The notes under the pieces were generated by a model. The model was not told where the DNA came from, made no database searches, and saw only the letters and a list, made by a program, of their open reading frames with translations. From the NCBI RefSeq assembly GCF_042658365.1, contig NZ_JBHSQC010000004.1: a stretch of 64,000 nt of DNA, one strand, 5' to 3'. This stretch comes from Carnobacterium_A antarcticum. Lineage in GTDB: Bacteria; Bacillota; Bacilli; Lactobacillales; Carnobacteriaceae. Position 1 is the first letter of the stretch. Every line of letters starts with the position of its first letter. The translations under genes and the position numbers were made by a program. Shown here one piece after another: positions 52,901 through 61,205 of this stretch.

Positions 52901-53177
52901 TGGAGAAGAAATCGGTTGGGTAGCTGAAACAGGTATCCAATATGGAGAAATTCCGAAAATTGTTTCTAAACAAGGTACACCAGTACCAAATGCTGCTGAT
53001 TTTGGAGTCTGGAATAACTATGAAGCAGGCAATACCAAGATAACGGGCTTATCAGACTTTTCAGGTAAAGAAGTTGAAATTACTAAAGAGGCCTTTTCAT
53101 CTGACGGTGTTAAATGGGTACAAATTTCAATCGAGGGAACAGAAATCGGTTGGGTAGTTGAATCAGCTATTCAATAA
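49920..53177 (+). CDS. N-acetylmuramoyl-L-alanine amidase with 11 GW modules
   Basis: A secreted 1085-residue autolysin. A signal peptide ends near residue 30 (ASVEA). The Amidase_2 zinc domain spans ~70-225: zinc ligands are His in GIVIHETANP, in FVHAFVD and in TDHTDPVGYF. It cleaves the MurNAc-L-Ala bond. From ~240 to the end are 11 SH3-like GW modules, each with NAYD.GVW and VIGWVAETGI cores; the last nine have an exact 78-residue period. GW modules hold proteins on lipoteichoic acid, as in Listeria Ami and staphylococcal Atl. Strong TAGGAGGAAA site. Confidence 0.96.
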   Translation: MKKRYKATLVLGIASFGVIGLMQPSASVEAAVSVQSNQYPKVNTYIKQQNLRTAKITQSYKQFLQFDYRNGNGAAEGIVIHETANPNSTITSEINYMTINWQNAFVHAFVDKDNIIQIHPADFAVWGAGKQANPRFYQIELVEHDTFHQFAQSVNNDAYLAAYMLYYFDLEPSRATKGGSGTIWTHDEVSRYLGGTDHTDPVGYFAKWGYTVSDFYNLVVEKYNAMPNQIFKEDNLNRQYAVPVDPKNYGIWNGPYPGNGSAKVGELHSYANQPIVVYKEVRTKNGDWVQFGQNGKVIGWVGKTGIQITPAVSTPVTNAYDYGVWDSYQRGMKRVTGLSDFAGKEIKVTKEATANNGVEWVEFSSNNKVIGWVAKKGIAIGLTPSQVPQNISKKGTPVPNAYDFGVWNDYEKGNTRVAGLSEYAGKSVQVVKEVISSTGVKWVQFSVDGKIIGWVAESGIRYVSVPKEVSKAGTPVPNAYDFGVWNDYEPGNKRVAGLSEYAGKSIKVIKEVLSSTGVKWVQFSADGKVIGWVAETGIRYGEAPKEVSKLGTPVPNAYDFGIWNDYEAGNTRVAGLSEYAGKPVKVIKEIVSSAGVKWVQFSVDGTVIGWVAETGIRYGAVPQEVSKIGTPVPNAYNYGVWNDYEPGNTRVAGLSAFAGKQVGVVAEVTSSIGVKWVQFSVDGEVVGWVAETGIRYGEVPQSVSKTGTPVSNAYDFGVWNDYEAGNTRVTGLSAFSGKQLEVIKEVISSSGVKWVQFSADGEVIGWVAETGIQYGEIPQTVSKLGTPVANVYDFGVWNDYEAGNTRVTELSAFSGKQLEVIKEVVSLNGVKWVQFSADGEVIGWVAETSIQYGEIPQTISKLGTPVQNAYDFGVWNDYEQNREKVAGLSEFSGQQLEITKEVESSSGEALVQFSLDGEEVGWVAETGIQYGEIPQTISKLGTPVTNAYDFGVWNDYEQNRERVAGLSEFFGQQLEITKEVESTTGEKLVQFSLDGEEIGWVAETGIQYGEIPKIVSKQGTPVPNAADFGVWNNYEAGNTKITGLSDFSGKEVEITKEAFSSDGVKWVQISIEGTEIGWVVESAIQ
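51102..53173 (+). repeat. Nine tandem 234-bp coding repeats (GW modules)
   Basis: Units begin at GGTACACCnGT and recur every 234 bases (for example 51,117, 51,351 and 51,585 for the same codon). Neighbouring units are most alike (7 with 8, and 9 with 10), as expected from local duplication. Confidence 0.93.
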
Positions 53178-53186
53178 TAATATAAG

Positions 53187-53233
53187 AGCACTTTTAATGT
53201 TGGAGAACTTCTCCTTCGTTAAAAGTGCTTTTT
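53187..53233 (+). terminator. Intrinsic terminator after the amidase gene
   Basis: AGCACTTTTAA pairs with TTAAAAGTGCT around an inner AGAA/TTCT stem, followed by a T run. Confidence 0.85.
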
Positions 53234-53456
53234 ATTTGGATTTGAAATGGTAAGATAGTTAAATTTTTCTTTAACAAGTGTCAAAGACTAAAGATATGAT
53301 ATAATACTTTGTTGAAAGTACATTTTAAAAAATTCGACTACTTACGATAGAAATTATGTTAAAATGGTTTTTGTGAGAGAAATAGTGCAAAACATTATTT
53401 ATTATAAGAACGTTAATATTTTCAAAAAAAAGAAAAGTGTGAGGGATATATAATAA

Positions 53457-54305
53457 ATGAAAGATATAGAAGAATCTGACTTGAAATTTAGTGTTTTAAT
53501 GTCTGTTTATAAAAAAGAACAACCAGTCTATTTAAAAGAATGTTTAGACAGTTTGGTCAACCAAACTATTCAACCCAATGAATTGGTTTTGATAGAAGAT
53601 GGTCCTCTAACGAATGATTTATATACTGTTCTTGATGAATTTGAAAATCAGCATCCGGGATTATTAAATAGAAACCCTCTTGAAGAGAATGTTGGCTTAG
53701 GGAAAGCATTAGCTATAGGCGTTGAATATTGCCGATACTCTTTAATTGCTCGAATGGATACGGATGATATTGCAGTGAATACTCGCTTCGAAAAACAGTT
53801 AAGAGAATTTGTGAAGAATCCGAAACTAGGGATAGTAGGATCTGATATCAATGAATTTGAAACGGACATCTCTAATATTGTTGCAAAAAGAATTGTTCCA
53901 CATAGTTATGAGGATATTTTGAAAACTGCAAAAAGAAGAAATCCTTTTAATCATATGACTGTTCTATATAGAAAGGAAGAAGTTTTGAGAGCGGGTAATT
54001 ATATGGTCTTAAATGGGTTTGAAGATTATTATTTATGGGTTAGAATGTTAAAAAATGATACGCTAGCGAAAAATGTGCCTGAAGTCTTAGTCCATGCTCG
54101 GGCTGGAAGAGACATGTTTATGCGTCGTGGCGGATATAAGTATTTGAAAGACAGTAAATTAGCAAGAAAAAAAATACATGAAGTTGGTTTAAATTCCTAT
54201 ATGGATTATTTTTTAAGCACTGCTGGGCAAATTATAGTTAGCATTATGCCTAATCAATTAAGGGCATATATTTATACCAAACTGCTTCGGAAAGAGAGTA
54301 AATAA
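53457..54305 (+). CDS. GT2 family glycosyltransferase (AmsE-like)
   Basis: A 282-residue GT-A enzyme opening FSVLMSVYKKEQPVYLKECL, with LIEDGPLTND, RMDTDDIAVNTRF (DxD) and GFEDYYLWVRML (ED motif). This is the AmsE-type subgroup, often the transferase acting second or third in repeat-unit assembly. First gene of sub-block D, followed after two bases by another GT2. GAGGGA is 11 bases upstream. The 280-base gap before it has no clear gene. Confidence 0.88.
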   Translation: MKDIEESDLKFSVLMSVYKKEQPVYLKECLDSLVNQTIQPNELVLIEDGPLTNDLYTVLDEFENQHPGLLNRNPLEENVGLGKALAIGVEYCRYSLIARMDTDDIAVNTRFEKQLREFVKNPKLGIVGSDINEFETDISNIVAKRIVPHSYEDILKTAKRRNPFNHMTVLYRKEEVLRAGNYMVLNGFEDYYLWVRMLKNDTLAKNVPEVLVHARAGRDMFMRRGGYKYLKDSKLARKKIHEVGLNSYMDYFLSTAGQIIVSIMPNQLRAYIYTKLLRKESK

Positions 54306-54307
54306 TT

Positions 54308-55273
54308 ATGACTGTACTTAGTTTCATTATGCCCGCTTATAATGTAGAACATACGGTTGAAAAATCTGTCCAAAGCGTTCTTAGCCAAAATATAAGTGAT
54401 TTTGAATTGATTATTATTAATGATGGGTCAACTGACAATACAGCCAATATTTGTGACCGGTTAGCAGAAAAAGATACTAGGGTTCGAGTTATTCATCAAG
54501 AAAATGCTGGTCCTTCTGCTGCACGTAATGCTGGTTTAAATCAAGTGCATGGAGAATATATAGCTTTTATGGATAGTGATGACTATACTGAGAAAGATAT
54601 GTATCAACGACTTATTGGATATCTTGAGGAAAACCAAGCAGATATTGCAGTCTGTAATGTGACACGTGTTAACCCAGATGGAACGTTAAATACTTTAAAT
54701 AGTTTAAATAGAATCACTACTTCTAAGGAAGAAATGCTGGAATTATATTTTAAATATAATGGTATTGAATTTTACGTCTGGAATAAAGTTTATCGTGCGT
54801 CTGTTTTCCAAACAGTCAGATTTCCAGAAGGAGTCTTGTATGAAGATGTGATGTTAAGTTATGATGCTCTAAAACAAGCTCATAAATTAGTAGTAACGGA
54901 TGAAGTTGGTTATTTTTATCTAGCAAATTCCGAAAGTATTGTAAACAGCAGCTTTAATCCACAACAATACGATAACGTGTTACAAAGAAAGATATTATTA
55001 GAAAAAATTAAAATAGAGTACCCCACAGTAAGTGACTTTGCTGTAGACAACCTGTTAGATGGTTATCTTTCAACAGGTTATAAAATTGCTAGTTCTACAC
55101 ATGACGAACGTACAAAAGAATATGCGAAGTTATTAAGAAACGATATCGCTGAAAATCAAAAAATGATTTTTCAAAATAAAGTTTCTAGCAAAGCTAAGTT
55201 AGCTGCTTTATGTTTATTGAAGGTTAATTTACCGCTGTATCGTTATCTTTATAAAAAAGTATTAAAAAAATAA
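54308..55273 (+). CDS. GT2 family glycosyltransferase
   Basis: A 321-residue GT-A enzyme: LSFIMPAYNVEHTVEKS, IINDGSTDNTANI, FMDSDDYTEKDMY (DxD) and YEDVMLSYDAL (acidic motif). It lies two bases after the AmsE-like gene with only a weak ribosome site (AGAGAG), so translation is probably coupled. Donor sugar unknown. It belongs to sub-block D, whose other members point to an acidic polysaccharide. Confidence 0.9.
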   Translation: MTVLSFIMPAYNVEHTVEKSVQSVLSQNISDFELIIINDGSTDNTANICDRLAEKDTRVRVIHQENAGPSAARNAGLNQVHGEYIAFMDSDDYTEKDMYQRLIGYLEENQADIAVCNVTRVNPDGTLNTLNSLNRITTSKEEMLELYFKYNGIEFYVWNKVYRASVFQTVRFPEGVLYEDVMLSYDALKQAHKLVVTDEVGYFYLANSESIVNSSFNPQQYDNVLQRKILLEKIKIEYPTVSDFAVDNLLDGYLSTGYKIASSTHDERTKEYAKLLRNDIAENQKMIFQNKVSSKAKLAALCLLKVNLPLYRYLYKKVLKK

Positions 55274-55322
55274 TGGTAATTCATGAATCATCTGATTTGT
55301 GTTTTCTTGAAGGAGTAGAAAA

Positions 55323-56798
55323 ATGCAGAATGATTTTAAAATTAAGGATTGGATATTAAATTGGGATAATTTCAGAAAAATTTACCTCTTTCTTTGTTTG
55401 ATTTATTTTATGCCTAGTAGTTTTGATATAGAACAATACCCTCTATGGATTTGTTTCTTTTGGGGAAGTTTGATTATAGCAGTTGATTTTTTCACTAAAA
55501 GGGAAATGTTTAAATCTAAGTACTGGTATATATTAATACTAATGTCACTAGTATACTTGCTCTCGACAGTAGTAAATTACGAACATCAGCTTATCAGGGG
55601 TGCGTATAACTGGGTTTACTTAGTAACTACTTTTTTTGTGATCTATCCCATTAATTCTAAGCAAAGCAATGAAGATGTTAAAAAAAATATGACACAATTT
55701 AACAACATCTTGATTTATACCGTTTTTGTTGCTGGTTTAATCTCGGTCTTAATGTTTATATTTAATATCGGCTTTATCATCCCCAGCGGTGCTACCACTG
55801 CCAGACAAGGTTTTGTCGCTTCTCGTTTATTCGGAATTTATACGAGTCCCAATATTGGAGCAATTTTCGGCTTTTTATCAATTGTACTTTCAATGTTGAA
55901 TAACTTAATAAAAAGAGGCGTATGGTATAAGTTCACCAAACTTTATATAGCCAATATAATCATTCAAGTTCTCTTCTTCATACTAGCTTCGTCAAGAGGT
56001 ACAGAACTAACCATTATGGTGTTTTCACTATTATCCATAGTGTTTATTGTGATTCCCTATTTTATCCAAACATATAAAAGCAAGACAAAAGTTATCTTCC
56101 GAACGATACTAGTATTTTTAGCTTTCTTTGCAGTAAGCTTAGGTTTTACAGGTATACTAAAAGAAGGATTAAGTTATGTTCCAGGATTGGTTCAACAAGG
56201 TTTTGACAAAGCTGGAGTAAATGAACCGCAAATATCAGATGATGAAAAGCCGTCTAAAAAAGAACCGATAGATAGAGTGACTATTCAGCACTCACCAGAC
56301 GATGCTGAAGTTTCATCTGGACGATTCACTATTTGGACAGCTGCTCTTAATGTGGTTAAACAGTTTCCGGTTTTAGGTGCCACAGATCCTTATTTTTATA
56401 GGAATGATATAGAACACAATACACAAATTGATGAAAGTAAGTTATCTACATTAGATAAAAATGAATTAAAACGGGCACATGGCAACATGCATAATGTCTA
56501 TATTCAAACACTGATCATGTCTGGAATTTTAGGTTTTGTCGTAATTGCCGTATTTATTATTTTACATTTAAGAGATAACATTACTCATTTGTTGAAATAC
56601 AAAAAAGTTACTGTGGACTATCAAATTGTAGCCATTATGATCTTCCTAATTGTAGCGTTGTTTGCAGAAGATCTTGTTGAAAGCCATATTATTTTTAAAG
56701 TAAAAGATGTTGTAGCTATTGTCTTCTGGTATTATCTAGGCTTGTTGCAGCATTTTAGAAAAGAAAAAATGTTTACTGATGGAGTGATTGAAAAGTGA
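55323..56798 (+). CDS. O-antigen ligase/Wzy-type polymerase (second copy)
   Basis: A 491-residue membrane protein with 10-12 segments. The big outer loop includes SSGRFTIWTAALNVVKQFPVLGATDP and then HGNMHNVYIQTLIMSGILG, the HNxYxQ-type signature of O-antigen ligase/polymerase proteins. It would join lipid-linked units on the outer face. GAAGGAG precedes the ATG. Its stop overlaps the GTG start of the next gene, a sialyltransferase-like enzyme, by 4 bases. Confidence 0.85.
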   Translation: MQNDFKIKDWILNWDNFRKIYLFLCLIYFMPSSFDIEQYPLWICFFWGSLIIAVDFFTKREMFKSKYWYILILMSLVYLLSTVVNYEHQLIRGAYNWVYLVTTFFVIYPINSKQSNEDVKKNMTQFNNILIYTVFVAGLISVLMFIFNIGFIIPSGATTARQGFVASRLFGIYTSPNIGAIFGFLSIVLSMLNNLIKRGVWYKFTKLYIANIIIQVLFFILASSRGTELTIMVFSLLSIVFIVIPYFIQTYKSKTKVIFRTILVFLAFFAVSLGFTGILKEGLSYVPGLVQQGFDKAGVNEPQISDDEKPSKKEPIDRVTIQHSPDDAEVSSGRFTIWTAALNVVKQFPVLGATDPYFYRNDIEHNTQIDESKLSTLDKNELKRAHGNMHNVYIQTLIMSGILGFVVIAVFIILHLRDNITHLLKYKKVTVDYQIVAIMIFLIVALFAEDLVESHIIFKVKDVVAIVFWYYLGLLQHFRKEKMFTDGVIEK

Positions 56799-57874
56799 TC
56801 GCTTTTATAGCATGGACGCCTCTGCATGTCATTAATATTCTTAATACCAAATTAACCTATTATGCTGATACCGAAGCTGATTTATACGTTTATGATGAAT
56901 TTAATGGTGCACAGCAAGTCTATCAAAACATATTAAAAGAAGGAAATTTTCAAAACGTTTATTTAGTGGATCATAAAAAAATAGGAAATAAAGTTATCAG
57001 CAAATTGAATGTGCTGTTAAACATTAATCACATGCTAACATTAGACAAAGAAATTGATTATGATATTATTTTCACTCAAGGCGGCAATTATTTTTTAAAG
57101 ATTTTGTATGGTCAAGCTAAAAAAAATAATCCCAATGTTGAATTGAAATACATTGAAGATGGTTTAGCAACATATTTAAATGTTACGTTGCTAAATACAT
57201 CAGCAATTAGAAGGAAAATCATGAATCTCATTAATCCGCATAGCATGTTTTTAGCAGAAATAACGGATTATTATTTATACGAACCTAAACTTACTAATAT
57301 TGATCAGTCTTTTCAGTTGAATCGATTACCAGTCATAAAAAAAGATGGAGTTTTATACGAACAATTAAAAAGAATCTTTGGTTTGCCTGAAAAAGAAGAA
57401 AAAATGGTCAATACATTATTATTTTTAGATCAACCTCTTGAAAAAGATAATTATCAAATAAATGAAAATAATATTTTGAAACTTATCAAAGAGTATGGAG
57501 TAAATAAAAACTTCTCAGTCAAATTACATCCACGTACTGATACTGAAAGGTATGGAAAGGATGCTCAAATATTCAAAACGGATTTACCATTGGAGTTATG
57601 TTTTTTAGCGTATGATTTACGGAATACAGTTATTGTCAGTTGTATTTCGACAGCATCCTTTACACCTCGTATGATATTTGGCTTAGAAAATGAAGTTATA
57701 CTTCTTGCAGAAATGGTCAGAAATGACAGAGAATTTTCTACTGAAGATGAACGAACTCAAAAGGTATTGACAGGTGTATCTGAATTTTATGAAAGATATC
57801 AGTCGATAGGCTATCGAAATGTGCTTATGCCAAAAAATAAAAAAGAACTTAAATCAATATTAAAAGGAGAGTAA
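56795..57874 (+). CDS. Candidate nonulosonic acid (sialyltransferase-like, GT52-type) transferase
   Basis: A 359-residue cytoplasmic protein with a likely GT-B fold. It opens [16 protein letters not shown], and carries the three motifs of bacterial sialyltransferases in order: an acidic-acidic-Gly motif in YIEDGLATY (121-123), HP in VKLHPRT (245-246) and Ser-Thr in CISTASF (285-286). This resembles GT52 and CpsK-like capsular enzymes, which use CMP-activated sugars. A CMP-sugar synthetase is encoded in the same transcript at 61,206. The donor could be CMP-legionaminic acid or a derivative (inference). It starts with GTG, overlapping the Wzy stop. Confidence 0.72.
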
Positions 57875-57876
57875 CC

Positions 57877-59280
57877 ATGGCATTAATAGAAAAATTGAAA
57901 TCATCTAGCTTGGTGAAATCAAGTTTTTGGTACACTATAGGCAATTTCTTTATAAAAGGAATTACGTTTATTACTATACCGCTGTTTACCAACATCATGA
58001 CGGTTGAAGAATATGGATTAGTAAACAACTATACTGCAATTGCGTCTATATTTTCTCTTTTTGTAGGATTAAGTTTAAACGGTGCAATAAATAATGCGAA
58101 TTTTGAATTCAAAGAAGACATAAAAGGATTTATGTCTTCTACATTATTTTTGTCTACATTAAGTTTTGCAGCATTTCTTATCATAGGAAATGGATACTTT
58201 TTTTTCAAAAATAGTTTCTTTGAACTATCGCAGATAATTTTCAATTTAATGATTTTTCAAAGTTATGGAAATTTTTTAATTAACTTTTTATCCGCTTATT
58301 TTACAATAAATGTACAATACTTTAAATTCTTACTATTATCAATTTTGAGTACTGTTTTAAACATAGGTTTGTCTCTAGTGATGATCTTTACATTGTTTGA
58401 AAAGGATCGTTACATAGGCAGAGTTGTCGGGAGTTCTGGAGCATTCGTTTTAATAGGTTTGCTCATTTACTTCGCAATAATGTTCAAAGGAAAAAAACTG
58501 ATTAATATGGAGTACTGGAAATTTTCGTTGAAAATTGCTTTACCGCTTATACCGCATTCTCTATCCAATGTCCTTCTAAGTCAGTTCGACCGTATTATGG
58601 TTAACACTTACTCTGGGTCGTTTGATGCAGGGATTTATTCCTATATTTATAACTTAGGTGTAGTCTTGAGTGTTGTTTGGGCGTCAACCAACAATGCTTG
58701 GGTCCCATGGTTTTATGGCGAGATGGAGAAAAAAGATTACGCAAAAATCAAAAAAACATCGAATTATTATATGATATTATTTGGAGCAGTTACGTTAGTT
58801 AGTATGTTGTTATTGATCGATATAGCTAAAATAATGGCTCCTGCTGAATATCTAGTCGGTATTCCACTGATTATTCCGGTTCTTTTAGGGTATTATTTTC
58901 AGTTCTTGTATAGCCTACCTGTAAACGTTGAGTTTTTTGAGAAAAAGACAACTTACATTGCTATGGGGACAATCGCCAGTGCTGTAATAAATATTGTGCT
59001 AAACATTATTTTTATTCCAATCTATGGTTATATTGCTGCTGGTTATACAACAGTCGTTGCGTATTTTTTCCTGTTTATTTTTCATTATTTCTTAGCGAAA
59101 AAATTAATAGGAAAACAACTATTTGATACTAAAATGATTGTTACTGTAACAACCGTTGTAGTAGCATTATCGTTCGTAATGTTTTTCTTAACAGACTATA
59201 TAATATTGCGTTATCTGATGGTAGCCTTTTTGCTGGCTGTATTGTACTTTATCGTACAAAAAATTAGAAAAAGAAAATAA
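57877..59280 (+). CDS. Wzx-type polysaccharide flippase (second copy)
   Basis: A 467-residue MOP-superfamily protein with 12-14 membrane segments. It opens [28 protein letters not shown] and has [14 protein letters not shown] and [20 protein letters not shown], typical of RfbX/Wzx flippases. It is unlike the first Wzx (29,155), so a different repeat unit is expected. It lies two bases after the sialyltransferase-like gene with AAAGGAGAG upstream. Confidence 0.93.
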
Positions 59281-59307
59281 ATTATTTTAAGAAGAGGAGG
59301 CTGCAGT

Positions 59308-60294
59308 ATGAAAATAGGTGTCATTGGTTTAGGTTCAATGGGTAAACGACGACTTCGTTTGCTGACGGAATTTTTTCCTGAAATAACCTTAGTCGGAGTA
59401 GATTCTCGCAAAGACCGGCAAGAAGAAGTGAGCGGCCTTTTTAAGATTCAAACTTATGAAAGTTTACAAGAAGCAGTTAGAGAAGTACAAATAGAAGCTG
59501 TTTGTATCTGTACTTCTCCAATCAGTCATGAAAGCATTATTTTAGAGGCCTTAAACAAGAACTTGCATGTTTTTACGGAAATTAATCTGTTAAATCATTA
59601 TTATGAAGAAGCGATGCAATTAGCGGAAGAAAAGAATTTGCATTTGTACCTTTCGTCTACTTTTCTACATCGCCGTGAAATAAAATTATTTGAAAAAGCA
59701 GTCAAGCAAGATCCAAAAGTAACGTATCGTTATCATGTAGGACAATACTTGCCTGATTGGCATCCTTGGGAGTCTTATAAAGACTTTTTTGTAGCCAATA
59801 AACAAACAAATGGCTGCCGTGAGATTTTTGCCATTGAGCTTCCATGGATCTCAAAAGTTTTTGGGGAGATTGAATCCTTTGAGCTTCAAAAACAAAAAAT
59901 CAGTTCCTTGGAAATAGATTATCCAGATAATTATGCCTTAGTAGTCAAACACACTTCAGGCATAGTTGGCACATTAAATGTGAATATTTTGTCTCGTGTT
60001 GCAAAACGGGATTTAGATATCATTGGAGAACAAACACAAATTTCGTGGGACGGTTCGCCAGATGGTTTGTATCAATGGGATGAAGCAGCTAAAGAGATGG
60101 TTAAAAAAGATTTGTATACTGGTTATATGGACAATCAAAGTTATTCCAAAACCATTATTGAAGATGCTTATCTGGAAGAAATAAAAGAATATGTTGCACT
60201 TTTAAAAGGTGAAATCACGACAACCATGTATTCGTTTAAGAAAGATCAAGCTATCATTGAACTGATCAATCAGTTTGAGGGGGATTTATCATGA
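59308..60294 (+). CDS. Gfo/Idh/MocA-like oxidoreductase lacking the EKP motif
   Basis: A 328-residue protein with a GLGSMGKRRLRLL Rossmann start and a C-terminal substrate domain. Where family members have EKP, this one reads VFTEINLL, so the catalytic Lys is absent. YLPDWHPWESY and NGCREIFAIELPWI align with YLPDWRQDDY and LGGGIELDCIHELD of the next protein, so the two are related. It may be an inactive partner, use other residues or have a changed reaction. It overlaps the next gene by 4 bases (ATGA). Ribosome site AGAGGAGG. Confidence 0.82.
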   Translation: MKIGVIGLGSMGKRRLRLLTEFFPEITLVGVDSRKDRQEEVSGLFKIQTYESLQEAVREVQIEAVCICTSPISHESIILEALNKNLHVFTEINLLNHYYEEAMQLAEEKNLHLYLSSTFLHRREIKLFEKAVKQDPKVTYRYHVGQYLPDWHPWESYKDFFVANKQTNGCREIFAIELPWISKVFGEIESFELQKQKISSLEIDYPDNYALVVKHTSGIVGTLNVNILSRVAKRDLDIIGEQTQISWDGSPDGLYQWDEAAKEMVKKDLYTGYMDNQSYSKTIIEDAYLEEIKEYVALLKGEITTTMYSFKKDQAIIELINQFEGDLS

Positions 60295-61205
60295 AAGTGA
60301 TTTTCTTTGGGCTGGGTTCTATCGGACAAAAGCATTACCGAAACTTGCAATCAATCTGTAAAGAAAAAGGCATTCCATTAGAGGTATCTGCTTATCGATC
60401 AAGAAAAGCAGAACATGAGACACCCACAGATATTCAGATGATTTATGAAACAAGTGCGATTGCTGATGATTACGATGTTGCCTTTATCACGAATCCAACG
60501 GCTCTTCATTTAGAGACTCTTCATATGATTAAAGACAAGGCAAAGCATTTCTTTGTGGAGAAACCTATTTTCGAAAAAGCTTATGATATTAATGCTTTTA
60601 TTGAAAACAAAGAAGCTTATTACATTGCTGCGCCTTTGCGGTATAAAGGAATTATGTTAGAGTTGAAAAAGCTGCTGGTTAACGAAACGGTATACAATGG
60701 TCGCGTTATTTGTTCGACTTATCTCCCGGATTGGCGTCAAGATGATTATACAAAAAGCTATTCTGCTGACCCGAATTTGGGTGGAGGGATCGAATTGGAT
60801 TGTATTCATGAACTAGATTACGTTGTTGATTTATTTGATTTCCCAATTGAATCGAAAGCTATGTATGGAAAAAAATCGCAATTAGACATCCAGTCAAACG
60901 ATACGGCGCTTTATTTATTGGAGTATGCCGATAAATTCATTGAAGTACATTTGGATTACTATGGACAAGTTCCGCAGCGAAAAATTGAAATCATTACAGA
61001 AAATGATCTAATTACGTGCGACTTTTTGAAAAACACATTAACGTCTAACAAATTAGGCATAATCAAAGAAATTTCAGAAGAGCCGAATCAAATGTATTTA
61101 GCAGAATTAACTTATTTCATTGATCAAGTACTAACGAATAAAGGAAATAATAACAATATTGACCATGCAAATAGAGTATTAAAAATTGCCAAGGAGACAA
61201 AATAA
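60291..61205 (+). CDS. Gfo/Idh/MocA family oxidoreductase
   Basis: A 304-residue NAD(P)-dependent enzyme with FFGLGSIGQKHYRNL at the nucleotide site, the normal EKP motif in HFFVEKPIFEK and a GGGIELDCIHELDYV active-site helix. It is translationally coupled to the preceding EKP-less relative and directly followed (no gap) by the CMP-sugar synthetase gene. Position suggests it acts on a sugar or nonulosonic acid precursor, such as a keto-reduction or epimerisation step; the exact reaction is unknown. Confidence 0.87.
   Translation: MKVIFFGLGSIGQKHYRNLQSICKEKGIPLEVSAYRSRKAEHETPTDIQMIYETSAIADDYDVAFITNPTALHLETLHMIKDKAKHFFVEKPIFEKAYDINAFIENKEAYYIAAPLRYKGIMLELKKLLVNETVYNGRVICSTYLPDWRQDDYTKSYSADPNLGGGIELDCIHELDYVVDLFDFPIESKAMYGKKSQLDIQSNDTALYLLEYADKFIEVHLDYYGQVPQRKIEIITENDLITCDFLKNTLTSNKLGIIKEISEEPNQMYLAELTYFIDQVLTNKGNNNNIDHANRVLKIAKETK

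Noticed and set aside
51102..53173. Regular repeats that could suggest a CRISPR or satellite array
   Set aside because: The period is 234 bp, the frame stays open throughout and the units encode GW modules of a secreted amidase.
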